Origin: Alphaproteobacteria bacterium
GTDB lineage: Bacteria; Pseudomonadota; Alphaproteobacteria; Acetobacterales; Acetobacteraceae
DNA length: 64,000 nt
Assembly (NCBI GenBank): GCA_016869715.1
Contig: VGDM01000010.1
Coordinates: forward strand, 1-64,000
Direction: 5' to 3'
The notes under the pieces were generated by a model. The model was given only the letters and a program-made list of their open reading frames with translations, did not search any database and had not been told where the DNA came from. The position numbers and the translations under genes were made by a program. Position 1 is the stretch's first letter, and each line of letters opens with the position of its first letter. Shown here piece by piece: positions 1 through 7,834 of the stretch.

Positions 1-69
1 AGCCAAATCAAGCTCAACCTGACGTAAAATCTTCAGACAATCCTCATCCGAATAGCGCTTCCGAGCCAT
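1..69 (-). CDS. IS3-family transposase OrfA, N-terminal 23 residues only
   Basis: The start ATG is at 69-67 and the frame runs off the left edge. The visible N-terminus begins MARKRYSDEDCLKILRQVEL. This is the opening of the helix-turn-helix OrfA protein of IS3-family elements, whose start precedes a short HTH_Tnp_1 domain. OrfA normally binds the element ends and is fused to OrfB by programmed frameshifting. Only the beginning is visible, so activity cannot be judged. Confidence 0.7.
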   Translation of the reverse strand, partial: MARKRYSDEDCLKILRQVELDLA

Positions 70-125
70 CCAAAACACTCCCCTATGACACAACAATAGT
101 GCCTCAACTTTAGGGGGATAAGACA
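1..125 (-). mobile_element. IS3-family insertion sequence, one terminus
   Basis: The element enters from the left edge of the window. Reading on the minus strand, an outer end starting 5'-TGTCTTATCCCC at about position 125 is followed by roughly 55 bp of leader and then the start of a transposase OrfA. IS3-family elements have TG...CA ends and begin OrfA shortly inside the left inverted repeat, which fits. The other end and the target duplication lie outside the window, so the exact boundary at 125 is inferred. Confidence 0.7.
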
Positions 126-126
126 C

Positions 127-348
127 GCCCTTGCGAAGCTGCCCGAATGGTGCAGCTTTGCTTGGCTTGTTCCGCTTAGGGCGAATGATGAAGTGAAAGC
201 CTGGGCTCTGTTCCTCTGCCCAAGTCAGGAAGAGGCCTCACCATATTTAGATGGAATATTTCCTACTGCGGAAGAAGCCCTAGTGGCCATTAAAAAAAGG
301 CGCCGTCTGTTCGGCGCCGAAGCCTGTGAGACCAAATCAGTGGTTTGA
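127..348 (+). pseudogene. Possible 3' remnant of a gene interrupted by the IS element
   Basis: An open frame of 73 codons begins exactly where the IS end stops and runs to TGA at 346-348, with no start codon near its beginning. The translation is protein-like: it is rich in W, E and A, has an acidic middle, and carries a basic KKRRR patch near the end. I recognise no family. The arrangement suggests the IS landed in a gene whose 5' part lies outside the window. A 73-codon open stretch can arise by chance in GC-rich DNA, and a minus-strand terminator-like hairpin overlaps its end. Confidence 0.25.
292..318 (-). terminator. Rho-independent terminator-like hairpin
   Basis: Read on the minus strand, a perfect 7-bp stem (CGGCGCC pairing with GGCGCCG, loop of 6 nt, positions 299-318) is followed directly by seven Ts (298-292). 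It is oriented to stop transcription coming from the small ORF at 431-571 and the transporter operon beyond it. The T run would encode Lys codons if the overlapping plus-strand fragment were real. Confidence 0.5.
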
Positions 349-430
349 GCCACGTAAGATTTCTGGCTCATCTTCATGGTTCTTAGGGGGGTACGACGGG
401 CCAGAAATCCGCCCTTACTCAGCGGACCAA

Positions 431-571
431 TTAGGCTAAATCGGCACTGGCCGGAGACAGCCGTAACTCTTCAAGCACCCGCCTGAGTTCGGGTTTCGGG
501 GCAAAACACATACTTCGATACGTATGCAGGAAGGGCAGCATCAGGATCAGTGATAGGCGCGGCATCTTCAT
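431..571 (-). CDS. Possible 46-residue small protein, unknown function
   Basis: ATG at 571-569 is preceded by GAGGA at 8 nt spacing, and the frame ends in TAA at 433-431. The product starts MKMPRLSLILMLPFLHTYRS, a short basic start followed by a hydrophobic run like a weak signal or membrane segment, and ends in a charged amphipathic tail. A terminator-like hairpin lies about 110 nt downstream. No family is recognised. The ribosome-binding site and the downstream terminator are the only support, so this may be spurious. Confidence 0.25.
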   Translation of the reverse strand: MKMPRLSLILMLPFLHTYRSMCFAPKPELRRVLEELRLSPASADLA

Positions 572-628
572 CTTAGGGTTCCTCGCTAAAGGAAGGGCAG
601 CTTAGCACCTGCTACGCAAGCGGGTGCA

Positions 629-2035
629 TCATGGGGTTTTATGCCCCGAAACCTCCGCCCCCGCATCCCGGTTGAGTGCGGTGAGCATGGGAATGGACAT
701 AAGCGTGACCATGGCCGCCACCAGAAAACCAGTGGAGAAATCCGCCAAGGCAAGCGTATTACGGCCAGCGATCAGGCGCGATGCTTCCAGCGTCGTGGTG
801 GCCAGCACCACGCCAAGCGCGGGCGATAATTGTTGCAAAGTGCTGTAGAAGCTGGTCGCGGCTGAGAGTTTGTCCGGCGGCACATCGGCAAAAACAAGCG
901 TATTCAGCGAGGTGAATTGCAGGCTGCGGAAAAGACCCCCGCAAGCAAGCAGCAGGAAAATCGCCGCCGCCGGCCAGGCGGGATTCGGCAGGGCCAGCAG
1001 CGCGATACCGGCTGATGCCAAAGCGCCATTGATCAGCAGCGCATTACGAAAACCAAAACGCTTGAGCAGCGGGCGCACCAGCGGCTTCATGGTGAAGGCG
1101 CCAAGCGCGGTCGCGAAGGAAATCAGCCCGCTTTCGGAAGCCGACATACCAAAGCCGATTTGCAGCACGACCGGCACCAGGAACGGCACCGCGCCAGCAC
1201 CCACGCGAAACAGGCTGCCGAAAAGCGCCGGCTGGCGAAAGGTGGGAATCTTCAGCAGTGCGATATCAATCGCCGGTCGCGGCGCACGGCGGCAATGGAA
1301 ATAGGCCGCAACGCCAATCAACAATCCCGCGCATAGCGCAACCCAAGGCCACGGTTCCGCCACCACATGCCGGCCTACGGTTTCAAGCCCAAACATGCCA
1401 AGCGCCAAGGCAAACCCAACCAGGGCAAGGCCCAGCACATCCGGCCTGCCCGGATTGCCTGGTGGCATGGCAGGGATTCTCCATGCCACCAGCAAAAAGC
1501 CGATCACGCCGATCGGCACATTGATCCAGAACACCGCGCGCCAGCCAAAAAGATCGGTCAATATGCCGCCAAGTGGCGGGCCGCTGACCGGCCCGAGCAA
1601 TGCCGGCATGGTCAACCAGGCCATGGCGGAAAGCAGTTCTTCCTTGCGCACGCCGCGCAGCAATAAAAGCCGCCCAACAGGAAACATCATCGCGCCCCCT
1701 GCACCTTGCAGGATGCGAAAGGCGATCAGTTCTTCCAAGCCTCGTGCCTGGCCAGAAAGCGCTGAGGCGACAATGAACACAATAATGGCCAGCATGAAAA
1801 CCCGCTTGGCTCCGAAGCGATCCGCAATCCAGGCCGAGAACGGAATAAACACCGTCAGCGCCACCAGATAGGATGTGATGGCCGCGCCCAGCCGCGCCGG
1901 GTCTTCGCCCATATCGCGCGCCATGCTGGGCAGCGCGGTGGCAACCACAGCACTATCAAGATTCTGCATGAGCAGCGCAGAGGCAACAATCAACGCAATG
2001 ACGCGATGATTGGCATGGGCGGTGGGTTGATCCAT
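629..2035 (-). CDS. MFS transporter, DHA2 (14-TM drug exporter) family
   Basis: This 468-residue hydrophobic protein is a proton-coupled exporter of the inner membrane. Features typical of DHA2 (EmrB/QacA-like) proteins are visible: NLDSAVVATALPSMARDMG at about 25-43 in the first helix, a motif A loop DRFGAKR at 72-78, and an antiporter motif C region GPVSGPPLGG at about 148-157. It is the last gene of a minus-strand operon, starting 11 nt after the quinone oxidoreductase-like gene. That position suggests export of a substrate or by-product of the oxidoreductases upstream. The substrate cannot be read from the sequence. Confidence 0.85.
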   Translation of the reverse strand: MDQPTAHANHRVIALIVASALLMQNLDSAVVATALPSMARDMGEDPARLGAAITSYLVALTVFIPFSAWIADRFGAKRVFMLAIIVFIVASALSGQARGLEELIAFRILQGAGGAMMFPVGRLLLLRGVRKEELLSAMAWLTMPALLGPVSGPPLGGILTDLFGWRAVFWINVPIGVIGFLLVAWRIPAMPPGNPGRPDVLGLALVGFALALGMFGLETVGRHVVAEPWPWVALCAGLLIGVAAYFHCRRAPRPAIDIALLKIPTFRQPALFGSLFRVGAGAVPFLVPVVLQIGFGMSASESGLISFATALGAFTMKPLVRPLLKRFGFRNALLINGALASAGIALLALPNPAWPAAAIFLLLACGGLFRSLQFTSLNTLVFADVPPDKLSAATSFYSTLQQLSPALGVVLATTTLEASRLIAGRNTLALADFSTGFLVAAMVTLMSIPMLTALNRDAGAEVSGHKTP

Positions 2036-2046
2036 CTCGCGTAGCT

Positions 2047-3039
2047 TCAGGGGCGCAGGATGACGCGGCCCGCGCTGCGCCTTGCGGAAACTTCGGCCAT
2101 TGCTTCACGAAACTGCTCAAGCGGATAGGCCTCGTGGATTTCGGGCTTCAAGGCGCCTTGCTGCCACCAGACCGTCAATTGATCCCAAAGCGCGCGCGCG
2201 GCGGGTGCATAATCCCGCCGGCCATCACCCGGAGACCACCCGACATAAGTGCCCCAATTCACGCCAATCACGCCGATATTCTTGAGCAGCAGGATATTGG
2301 TTTGCAGCGTTGGAATGCCGCCGCCCGCAAACCCCACCACCACAAGATTACCTCCATCCGCGAGGCAGCGCAGGCTTTCATCAAAGGCAGGACCGCCAAT
2401 CGTATCCACGAGGCAATCCACGCCGCGCCCGCCGGTCGCGGCACGCACCGCATCGCGAAAAGGTGCTGCACTATCCAGCACCACATCCGCGCCACAGGCG
2501 CGCAGCAGCCCGTGCTTCGCCGCACCCGCGCGCGCAATCACCTTCGCGCCGCAAGCCTTGGCGATTTCAACAGCCGCAAGGCCAACACCGCCCGCCGCGC
2601 CATGCACCAAGACCCAATCACCAGATTTGATCCGGCCACGCCAAAGCAAAGCCGTGCCCGCGGTTGGGTAGGAAATCGGGAAGCCAATGGCGGGCTCCAA
2701 AGGCAAGCCATCAGGAATGGCGATGGTGTGGATGTCATCGGCGATGGCTTCCTCCGCCATGCCGCCCCAATCCACTACGGCGAAAACGCGCGAGCCGGGC
2801 GGCGGTGCATCCGCATCCGGTGCTACTTCCAAGACGGTGCCAACAATCTCGGTCCCCGGCGTGAAGGGCAAAGGCGGCTTACGCTGATACTTGCCAGCCA
2901 CGACCAATTGCGTGGCGAAGGAAACCCCCGCCGCCGCAACCTTGATCCGGACGCTACGTACGCGGAGCGCCGGGCGCGGCACATCCTTGATTTCAAGATC
3001 TGAGAAATCCCGCCAGCTTTCACAAATGATCGCGCGCAT
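2047..3039 (-). CDS. Zinc-independent MDR-family NADPH:quinone oxidoreductase-like protein
   Basis: 330 residues, the usual length for the quinone oxidoreductase branch of medium-chain dehydrogenases. An N-terminal GroES-like fold is followed by a Rossmann domain with VHGAAGGVG at about 145-153. The Cys ligands of catalytic and structural zinc are absent, which points to the zinc-free QOR/enoyl reductase group that uses NADPH. Its start overlaps the stop of the upstream GMC gene by one base (TAATG), implying translational coupling. The true substrate is unknown and could be an enone or quinone made in the same pathway. Confidence 0.8.
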   Translation of the reverse strand: MRAIICESWRDFSDLEIKDVPRPALRVRSVRIKVAAAGVSFATQLVVAGKYQRKPPLPFTPGTEIVGTVLEVAPDADAPPPGSRVFAVVDWGGMAEEAIADDIHTIAIPDGLPLEPAIGFPISYPTAGTALLWRGRIKSGDWVLVHGAAGGVGLAAVEIAKACGAKVIARAGAAKHGLLRACGADVVLDSAAPFRDAVRAATGGRGVDCLVDTIGGPAFDESLRCLADGGNLVVVGFAGGGIPTLQTNILLLKNIGVIGVNWGTYVGWSPGDGRRDYAPAARALWDQLTVWWQQGALKPEIHEAYPLEQFREAMAEVSARRSAGRVILRP

Positions 3040-4631
3040 TACGCGGCCTCATCCTGCATGATCATATCAGCACCTTTTTCGCCAATCATGATGGTCGGCA
3101 CATTGGTATTGCCGGTGGTGAGTGTCGGCATGATCGAGGCATCAATCACCCGCATCCCTGCAATCCCGCGCAACCGAAGCCGGCTATCCACCACACTCGC
3201 GGGGTCTTCACCCATCCGGCAGGTGCCAACCGGGTGATAGATAGTGGTGCCGTATTGCCGCGCGAAGGCGAGCAATTCGTCATCGCTCTGTACTGCTGAC
3301 CCCGGTAGTAATTCCCGCACGCTATAGGGCGTGATGGCAGCCTGTGCGAAAATATACCGCACCATGCGCAGCCCGCGCGCGAGCAATTCCTGATCACTGC
3401 GTGCCGAGAGGTAATTTGGTCGGATGGCGGGTTTTTCAAACGGATCAGCAGATTTCGCCATGACCGTGCCGCGACTATCAGGCTTCACCGGGCAAATCGC
3501 GCAGGTCATGCCGGGTTCCTTCTCAAGCACGCCGAACTGACCCAGCGCATAGCTCGCCGGTGTGAACAGCAATTGCAGATCGGGGCTGGCCAGCCCTTCA
3601 CGTGACCGCGCGAAAACCTGGGCCGTGGTCACGCCAAAAGTCAGTGCGCCGTTGCCAATCATGAGAAACCGCGCCACCTGTTCCACCAGGCGCAAGCCGC
3701 GCGCCAATTGATTGGTGCTGATGCTATCCTTCACGCGATGCTGTACGCGCGTGACGTAATGATCCTGCAAATTGGCGCCCACCTGGGGCATATCCTGCAC
3801 AACCTCAATGCCGAGCGCACGCAAGTGCTCGGCGGGGCCAATGCCGGAGATTTGCAGCACATGCGGTGAATTCACTGCACCACCTGACAGGATGACTTCG
3901 CGCCGCGCGCGGATTTGCTTGAGCGCGCCACTCTGGCGGAACTCCGCCCCCACGCAGCGCTTGCCGTTAAACAATAGCCGCGTGACCTGGGCTTCGGTTT
4001 CCACCTGTACCTTGTCACCTGCCTGCGCCAGATAAGTGCGCGCGGTGGAACCGCGCCAGCGGCCAATGCGCGTCATTTGCGAATAGCCCACCCCTTCCTG
4101 TTCAACGCCATTCAAATCCTGGCGCAAGGGATGGCCCGCCTGCTGCGCTGCCTCAATAAACCGATGCGTCAGCGGCAGGATGGTGCGGTAATCTTCCACC
4201 TGCAAAGGCCCATCCTGGCCGCGCACGGCAGGGTCGCCGCCATTGCGATAGGTTTCGCTGCGACGAAACAGCGGCAGCACTTCCTCATAACTCCAGCCAC
4301 GGCAGCCCATTTGCGCCCAAAGATCAAAATCGGCGGGATTGCCGCGCACATAAAGCATGCCGTTGATGGAAGAAGTGCCGCCCAAGGTGCGCCCACGCGG
4401 CCAGCGGATTTCGCGGTTATGGGCACCTGCTTCGGCTTCCGTCGTGTAGCCCCAATTCACCAGCTTTTGATTCTGCATCAGCTTCAGCATGCCGGCGGGG
4501 ATGTGAATCCAAGAGTGCCGATCCTTCGGCCCGGCTTCCAACAAGGTCACGCGCCGCCCGGCCATGCCCAGCCGGCTTGCCACCACACAGCCGGCAGAGC
4601 CGGCGCCAATCACCAGATAATCCGTTTCCAT
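3039..4631 (-). CDS. GMC-family FAD-dependent oxidoreductase (choline dehydrogenase-like)
   Basis: A flavoprotein that oxidises an alcohol to an aldehyde. The N-terminal FAD dinucleotide motif VIGAGSAG lies at residues 7-14. It is followed by the GMC signature GRTLGGTSSINGMLYVRG and a C-terminal block with YHPVGTCRMG, whose His is the expected active-site base, then NTNVPTIMIGEKGAD. I place the start at ATG 4631-4629, preceded by GAAGG at 8 nt, giving about 530 residues. An in-frame TTG at 4646 overlaps the upstream stop but has poorer support. The operon neighbours, a Bug receptor and a QOR-like enzyme, suggest catabolism of an imported carboxylate or alcohol. Confidence 0.85.
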   Translation of the reverse strand: METDYLVIGAGSAGCVVASRLGMAGRRVTLLEAGPKDRHSWIHIPAGMLKLMQNQKLVNWGYTTEAEAGAHNREIRWPRGRTLGGTSSINGMLYVRGNPADFDLWAQMGCRGWSYEEVLPLFRRSETYRNGGDPAVRGQDGPLQVEDYRTILPLTHRFIEAAQQAGHPLRQDLNGVEQEGVGYSQMTRIGRWRGSTARTYLAQAGDKVQVETEAQVTRLLFNGKRCVGAEFRQSGALKQIRARREVILSGGAVNSPHVLQISGIGPAEHLRALGIEVVQDMPQVGANLQDHYVTRVQHRVKDSISTNQLARGLRLVEQVARFLMIGNGALTFGVTTAQVFARSREGLASPDLQLLFTPASYALGQFGVLEKEPGMTCAICPVKPDSRGTVMAKSADPFEKPAIRPNYLSARSDQELLARGLRMVRYIFAQAAITPYSVRELLPGSAVQSDDELLAFARQYGTTIYHPVGTCRMGEDPASVVDSRLRLRGIAGMRVIDASIMPTLTTGNTNVPTIMIGEKGADMIMQDEAA

Positions 4632-4642
4632 CTCAGCCGCCT

Positions 4643-5608
4643 TCAATCCAGTTTGATGCGCGCATCACGCACCAGCTTGCCCCAGCGATCATATTCCGCG
4701 CGGACAAAACGCGCATAATCTTCCGGGCTATCGGCCACGGGTTCCGCACCCAAAGCATCAAAACGCGCGCGGGTTTCTGGGTGGCGCGCGGCGGCGGCAA
4801 CCGCCTGTTGCAAACGCGCGATGATGGCGGGCGGTGTGCGCGCTGGCGCCCAAATGCCGTACCAGGTGGCAATCTCATAGCCAGCTACGCCGGCTTCGGC
4901 GATGGTCGGCAAATCCGGGAAGGGCGCGATGCGGTTTTTCGTGGTCACACCCAAAGCACGCAAGCGGCCATCACGCACCGCGCCCGCGCTGGCGGGGACA
5001 GAATCAAACATCGCCTGCACAGTGCCGGCGATCAAATCCTGCCCGGCCGGGCCACTGCCGCGATAAGGTACATGCACCAGATCGGTTCCAGTCATCAACT
5101 TGAACAATTCCCCTGCCAGATGCGGCGCACCGCCTTGAGACGATGACGCATAAGCAATCCGTCCCGGATTGGCGCGCGCATAGGCGATGAATTCGGCGAC
5201 ACTGCGCACTGGCAGCGCTGGGTTCACCACCAGCCAAAGCGGCACGGCAGCGATATTTGTCACCGGCGCGAAATCCCCCAGCACATCAATCGGCATATTG
5301 GGTGTCAGATGCGGCACAATCACATGGGCCGAGGCATTGACCAGAAAGGTGCTGCCATCCGGTGCCGCGCGTGCGGCCTGTTCTGACCCGATCAGCCCAT
5401 TGGCGCCGGCGCGATTTTCCACCACGAAAGGCTGACCCAGCGGGCCTTGCACGGCTTGGGCAATGATGCGGCCCATAATGTCGGTGGGCCCACCAGGCGG
5501 ATAAGGCAAAATGAAGCGCACCGGGCGGCTTGGCCATTCCGGCACCTGCGCCCGCGCGGCAAGCGGCAATAAGGCACCGGCAATCGCGGCGCGGCGAGTA
5601 ATCTTCAT
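4643..5608 (-). CDS. Bug/TctC-type tripartite tricarboxylate transporter substrate-binding protein
   Basis: A periplasmic receptor of 321 residues. The N-terminus has a twin-arginine-like start (KITRRAAIAGALLPLAARA) and a cleavage site before QVPEW. The family block PYPPGGPTDIMGR at about 35-47, which binds carboxylate ligands, is present, as is GAxGxxGxxxxA (here GANGLIGSEQAARA). No TctA/TctB membrane genes are nearby, as is usual for the expanded Bug families of betaproteobacteria and Acetobacteraceae. It is the first gene of the four-gene minus-strand operon and lies 67 bp from a divergent CoA transferase. The ligand is unknown. Confidence 0.9.
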   Translation of the reverse strand: MKITRRAAIAGALLPLAARAQVPEWPSRPVRFILPYPPGGPTDIMGRIIAQAVQGPLGQPFVVENRAGANGLIGSEQAARAAPDGSTFLVNASAHVIVPHLTPNMPIDVLGDFAPVTNIAAVPLWLVVNPALPVRSVAEFIAYARANPGRIAYASSSQGGAPHLAGELFKLMTGTDLVHVPYRGSGPAGQDLIAGTVQAMFDSVPASAGAVRDGRLRALGVTTKNRIAPFPDLPTIAEAGVAGYEIATWYGIWAPARTPPAIIARLQQAVAAAARHPETRARFDALGAEPVADSPEDYARFVRAEYDRWGKLVRDARIKLD

Positions 5609-5675
5609 GGCTGGCCCCTTCCCTTATTCAGCTTTGCCGTCAGGATAGGCATGATTTGGCGCTAGAGGAAACGCG

Positions 5676-6788
5676 ATGAATGAAGCGATGCGGCCCTATA
5701 AGGGGCTTCGGGTGCTGGATGCCGGCCAAGGCATCGCCGGGCCCTATTGCGGCATGATGCTGGCCGCCTGCGGCGCTGATGTCATCAAGCTTGAACCACC
5801 CGAAGGCGATTGGTCGCGCGGGCTTGGCACGGCGAAGGATACGGTTTCGGTCATGACGGTGTGTTTCAATCGCGGCAAACGTTCCGTGGTGCTGGATTTG
5901 AAAACGGAAGAAGGCAAGCGCGCTGCGGCTGCCTTGGCTGCACAAGCCGATGTACTGATTGAAGCCTTCCGCCCCGGCGTGGCGGCACGCATTGGCCTTG
6001 GGCCGGCAAACGCCAAGCCGGATGCGGTCTGTCTTTCCATCTCCGGCTTCGGGCAAAGCGGGCCTTATGCGGAACGGCCGTGCACGGATTCGGTCGCGCA
6101 AGCCTTTTCCGGCTTTGTCAGCTTGAATGAGGGTGCGGATGGTGTGCCGCATAAGGCCGGCGCCTTTATCGCTGATATGGCGACGGGGATCTATGCCTTC
6201 TCAGCCGTACAAGTCGCCCTTGCCGCGCGCGCGCAGGATACCACGCCACGCCAGCGCGTGATTGATATGTCGCTGATGGCCGCGACATCCAATCTGTTGA
6301 CGCATCAAATCGGCGAATGGGGCGTACAGGGCAAATCAGCCGCGCCACCGAATGCGCCGGCGGGGGCCTATCGCGCGGCGGATGGCGGTTGGGTGATGAT
6401 TACGCTGGTGCGTGAAGCGGAATGGCCGAAGCTTTGCGGCGCCTTGGGCCTGGCTGATATCGCAGCTGATCCGCGTTTCTTGAATTTCGATCTGCGTTGG
6501 CAGAATAGGGAAGCGCTTTACGCCATTATTCGAACGGCGTTCCTGAAAAAACCCGTCGCAGAATGGGTGACGATCTTGCAGGGTGAAAGACTGCTCGCGG
6601 ATCGCGTGAATACGCCGCTTGATTGGCTGACGAATGAACATGTGGTGGCCTATGGCGCAGCGGCGCGTATTCCGCAGCCGCAATTGGGCGCGGTGCCACT
6701 GCCGATTCTGCCGGGGCTTGGCCATTGGATGGCGGAAGCCCCGGCGCTTGGTCAGCACACGGCGGATGTGCTGGCCGAATTAGGGTAA
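5676..6788 (+). CDS. CaiB/BaiF family (class III) CoA transferase
   Basis: 370 residues. It transfers CoA between an acyl-CoA and a free carboxylic acid through an Asp anhydride intermediate. The catalytic Asp is visible as D167 in AGAFIADMATG, equivalent to Asp169 of formyl-CoA transferase. The family motif NRGKRSVVLDLK is at about 65-76. AGAGG is present before the start codon as AGAGGAAACGCG-ATG. It is divergent from the Bug operon, so activation of an imported acid to its CoA thioester is a reasonable inference. The substrate cannot be assigned. Confidence 0.88.
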   Translation: MNEAMRPYKGLRVLDAGQGIAGPYCGMMLAACGADVIKLEPPEGDWSRGLGTAKDTVSVMTVCFNRGKRSVVLDLKTEEGKRAAAALAAQADVLIEAFRPGVAARIGLGPANAKPDAVCLSISGFGQSGPYAERPCTDSVAQAFSGFVSLNEGADGVPHKAGAFIADMATGIYAFSAVQVALAARAQDTTPRQRVIDMSLMAATSNLLTHQIGEWGVQGKSAAPPNAPAGAYRAADGGWVMITLVREAEWPKLCGALGLADIAADPRFLNFDLRWQNREALYAIIRTAFLKKPVAEWVTILQGERLLADRVNTPLDWLTNEHVVAYGAAARIPQPQLGAVPLPILPGLGHWMAEAPALGQHTADVLAELG

Positions 6789-6801
6789 CGCGCGCCCCTT
6801 C

Positions 6802-7740
6802 TCAATTATGCGGGAGTCTTAGCCCCGGCTCATCCCACTGCATCGCCACCAACTTCCCTGTGTTGGACAGCGTAATATAAGCCGTGCGCATATCCGGCCC
6901 GCCAAAGCAGATATTGGTCGGCATGCGTTCGGGCATTTTCACGGTGCGTAGAATCTCGCCCGAAGGTGACACGGTGGTGATTTCGCCCGCCACCAGCGTC
7001 GCCACAATGATATTGCCCGAAGCACCGATCGCGATGCTGTCCAGGCGCCGATAGCCGGGGAATTGGCACAGCACGCGCCCGCCGGCGCTTGATGGCCAGG
7101 GCTCCTTCTTCAGCTTGCCAGGCGCTTCAATATCCCAGGCCCAAAGCCGGCCGGTTTCGGTCTCAGCCACATAAAGCACCTTGCCATCCGGGCTGATGCC
7201 AATGCCATTGGCGCCGCCGAACACGGGGAAGGCCGCTTCCTCAACGCGCGATCCATCTTCTGATGCCCAATAGGCGCCGCCATGGTCGCGATCCCGCGCG
7301 CGCACCTTGCCGAGGTCAGAGAACCAAAATCCGCCCTTGCCATCGAACATCAAATCATTCGGGCCGCGTAAAGGGCGCCCATCACATACGCGGATCAGCG
7401 CTTCAACCTTGCCGGTGGTACCATCAATCTTTTCAATCCGCCCGCCCGAATAATCCGGTGACTGACCGCTCGGGCGCAAAATCCCGGGTTCCTCGTGCCA
7501 GGTGAAGCCGCCATTATTGCAGACGTAAAAACTGCCATTCGGCCCAGCGGCCAAGCCATTCGGCGCGCCTTCCACCATCGCGATCGTGGTTTTCGTCCCA
7601 TTGGGCGCTACTTTGGTGATGCGCCGCGCCTCAATCTCCACCAGCGCCACGGACCCATCGGGCATGGCAACAGGGCCTTCGGGGAAGCGCAGCCCCTCGG
7701 CAATGATTTTCAGGTCAGGTGATGCAACATGCACGGCCAT
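6802..7740 (-). CDS. SMP-30/gluconolactonase/LRE family protein
   Basis: A six-bladed beta-propeller lactonase-type protein of 312 residues from ATG 7740-7738, which GGAGG precedes. An upstream in-frame ATG at 7755 would place that Shine-Dalgarno sequence inside the gene and is rejected. Recognisable family blocks are LRFPEGPVAMPDG near the N-terminus (metal-binding Glu), RGPNDLMFDGKGGFWFSDLG in the middle (Asn/Asp metal site) and GANGIGISPDGKVLYVAET. It probably hydrolyses a sugar or other lactone with a divalent metal. It converges on the CoA transferase and is divergent from hyuB. Confidence 0.85.
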   Translation of the reverse strand: MAVHVASPDLKIIAEGLRFPEGPVAMPDGSVALVEIEARRITKVAPNGTKTTIAMVEGAPNGLAAGPNGSFYVCNNGGFTWHEEPGILRPSGQSPDYSGGRIEKIDGTTGKVEALIRVCDGRPLRGPNDLMFDGKGGFWFSDLGKVRARDRDHGGAYWASEDGSRVEEAAFPVFGGANGIGISPDGKVLYVAETETGRLWAWDIEAPGKLKKEPWPSSAGGRVLCQFPGYRRLDSIAIGASGNIIVATLVAGEITTVSPSGEILRTVKMPERMPTNICFGGPDMRTAYITLSNTGKLVAMQWDEPGLRLPHN

Positions 7741-7834
7741 GGTTTCCTCCCGCATTGGTAGGCCCGATCATGGTCCCGTTTTGCCCGGCTGCGAAGCCTT
7801 GACGGCGGGCACCTCCGGGGGAAGCCTTCAACCC

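Noticed and set aside
2134-3003. 289-codon plus-strand frame opposite the quinone oxidoreductase-like gene
   Set aside because: It mirrors a gene with a clear Rossmann motif and has no recognisable domain.
7586-7834. 83-codon extension upstream of hyuB in the same frame
   Set aside because: It lies opposite the SMP-30 gene, has no family similarity, and a good HyuB N-terminus starts at 7835.
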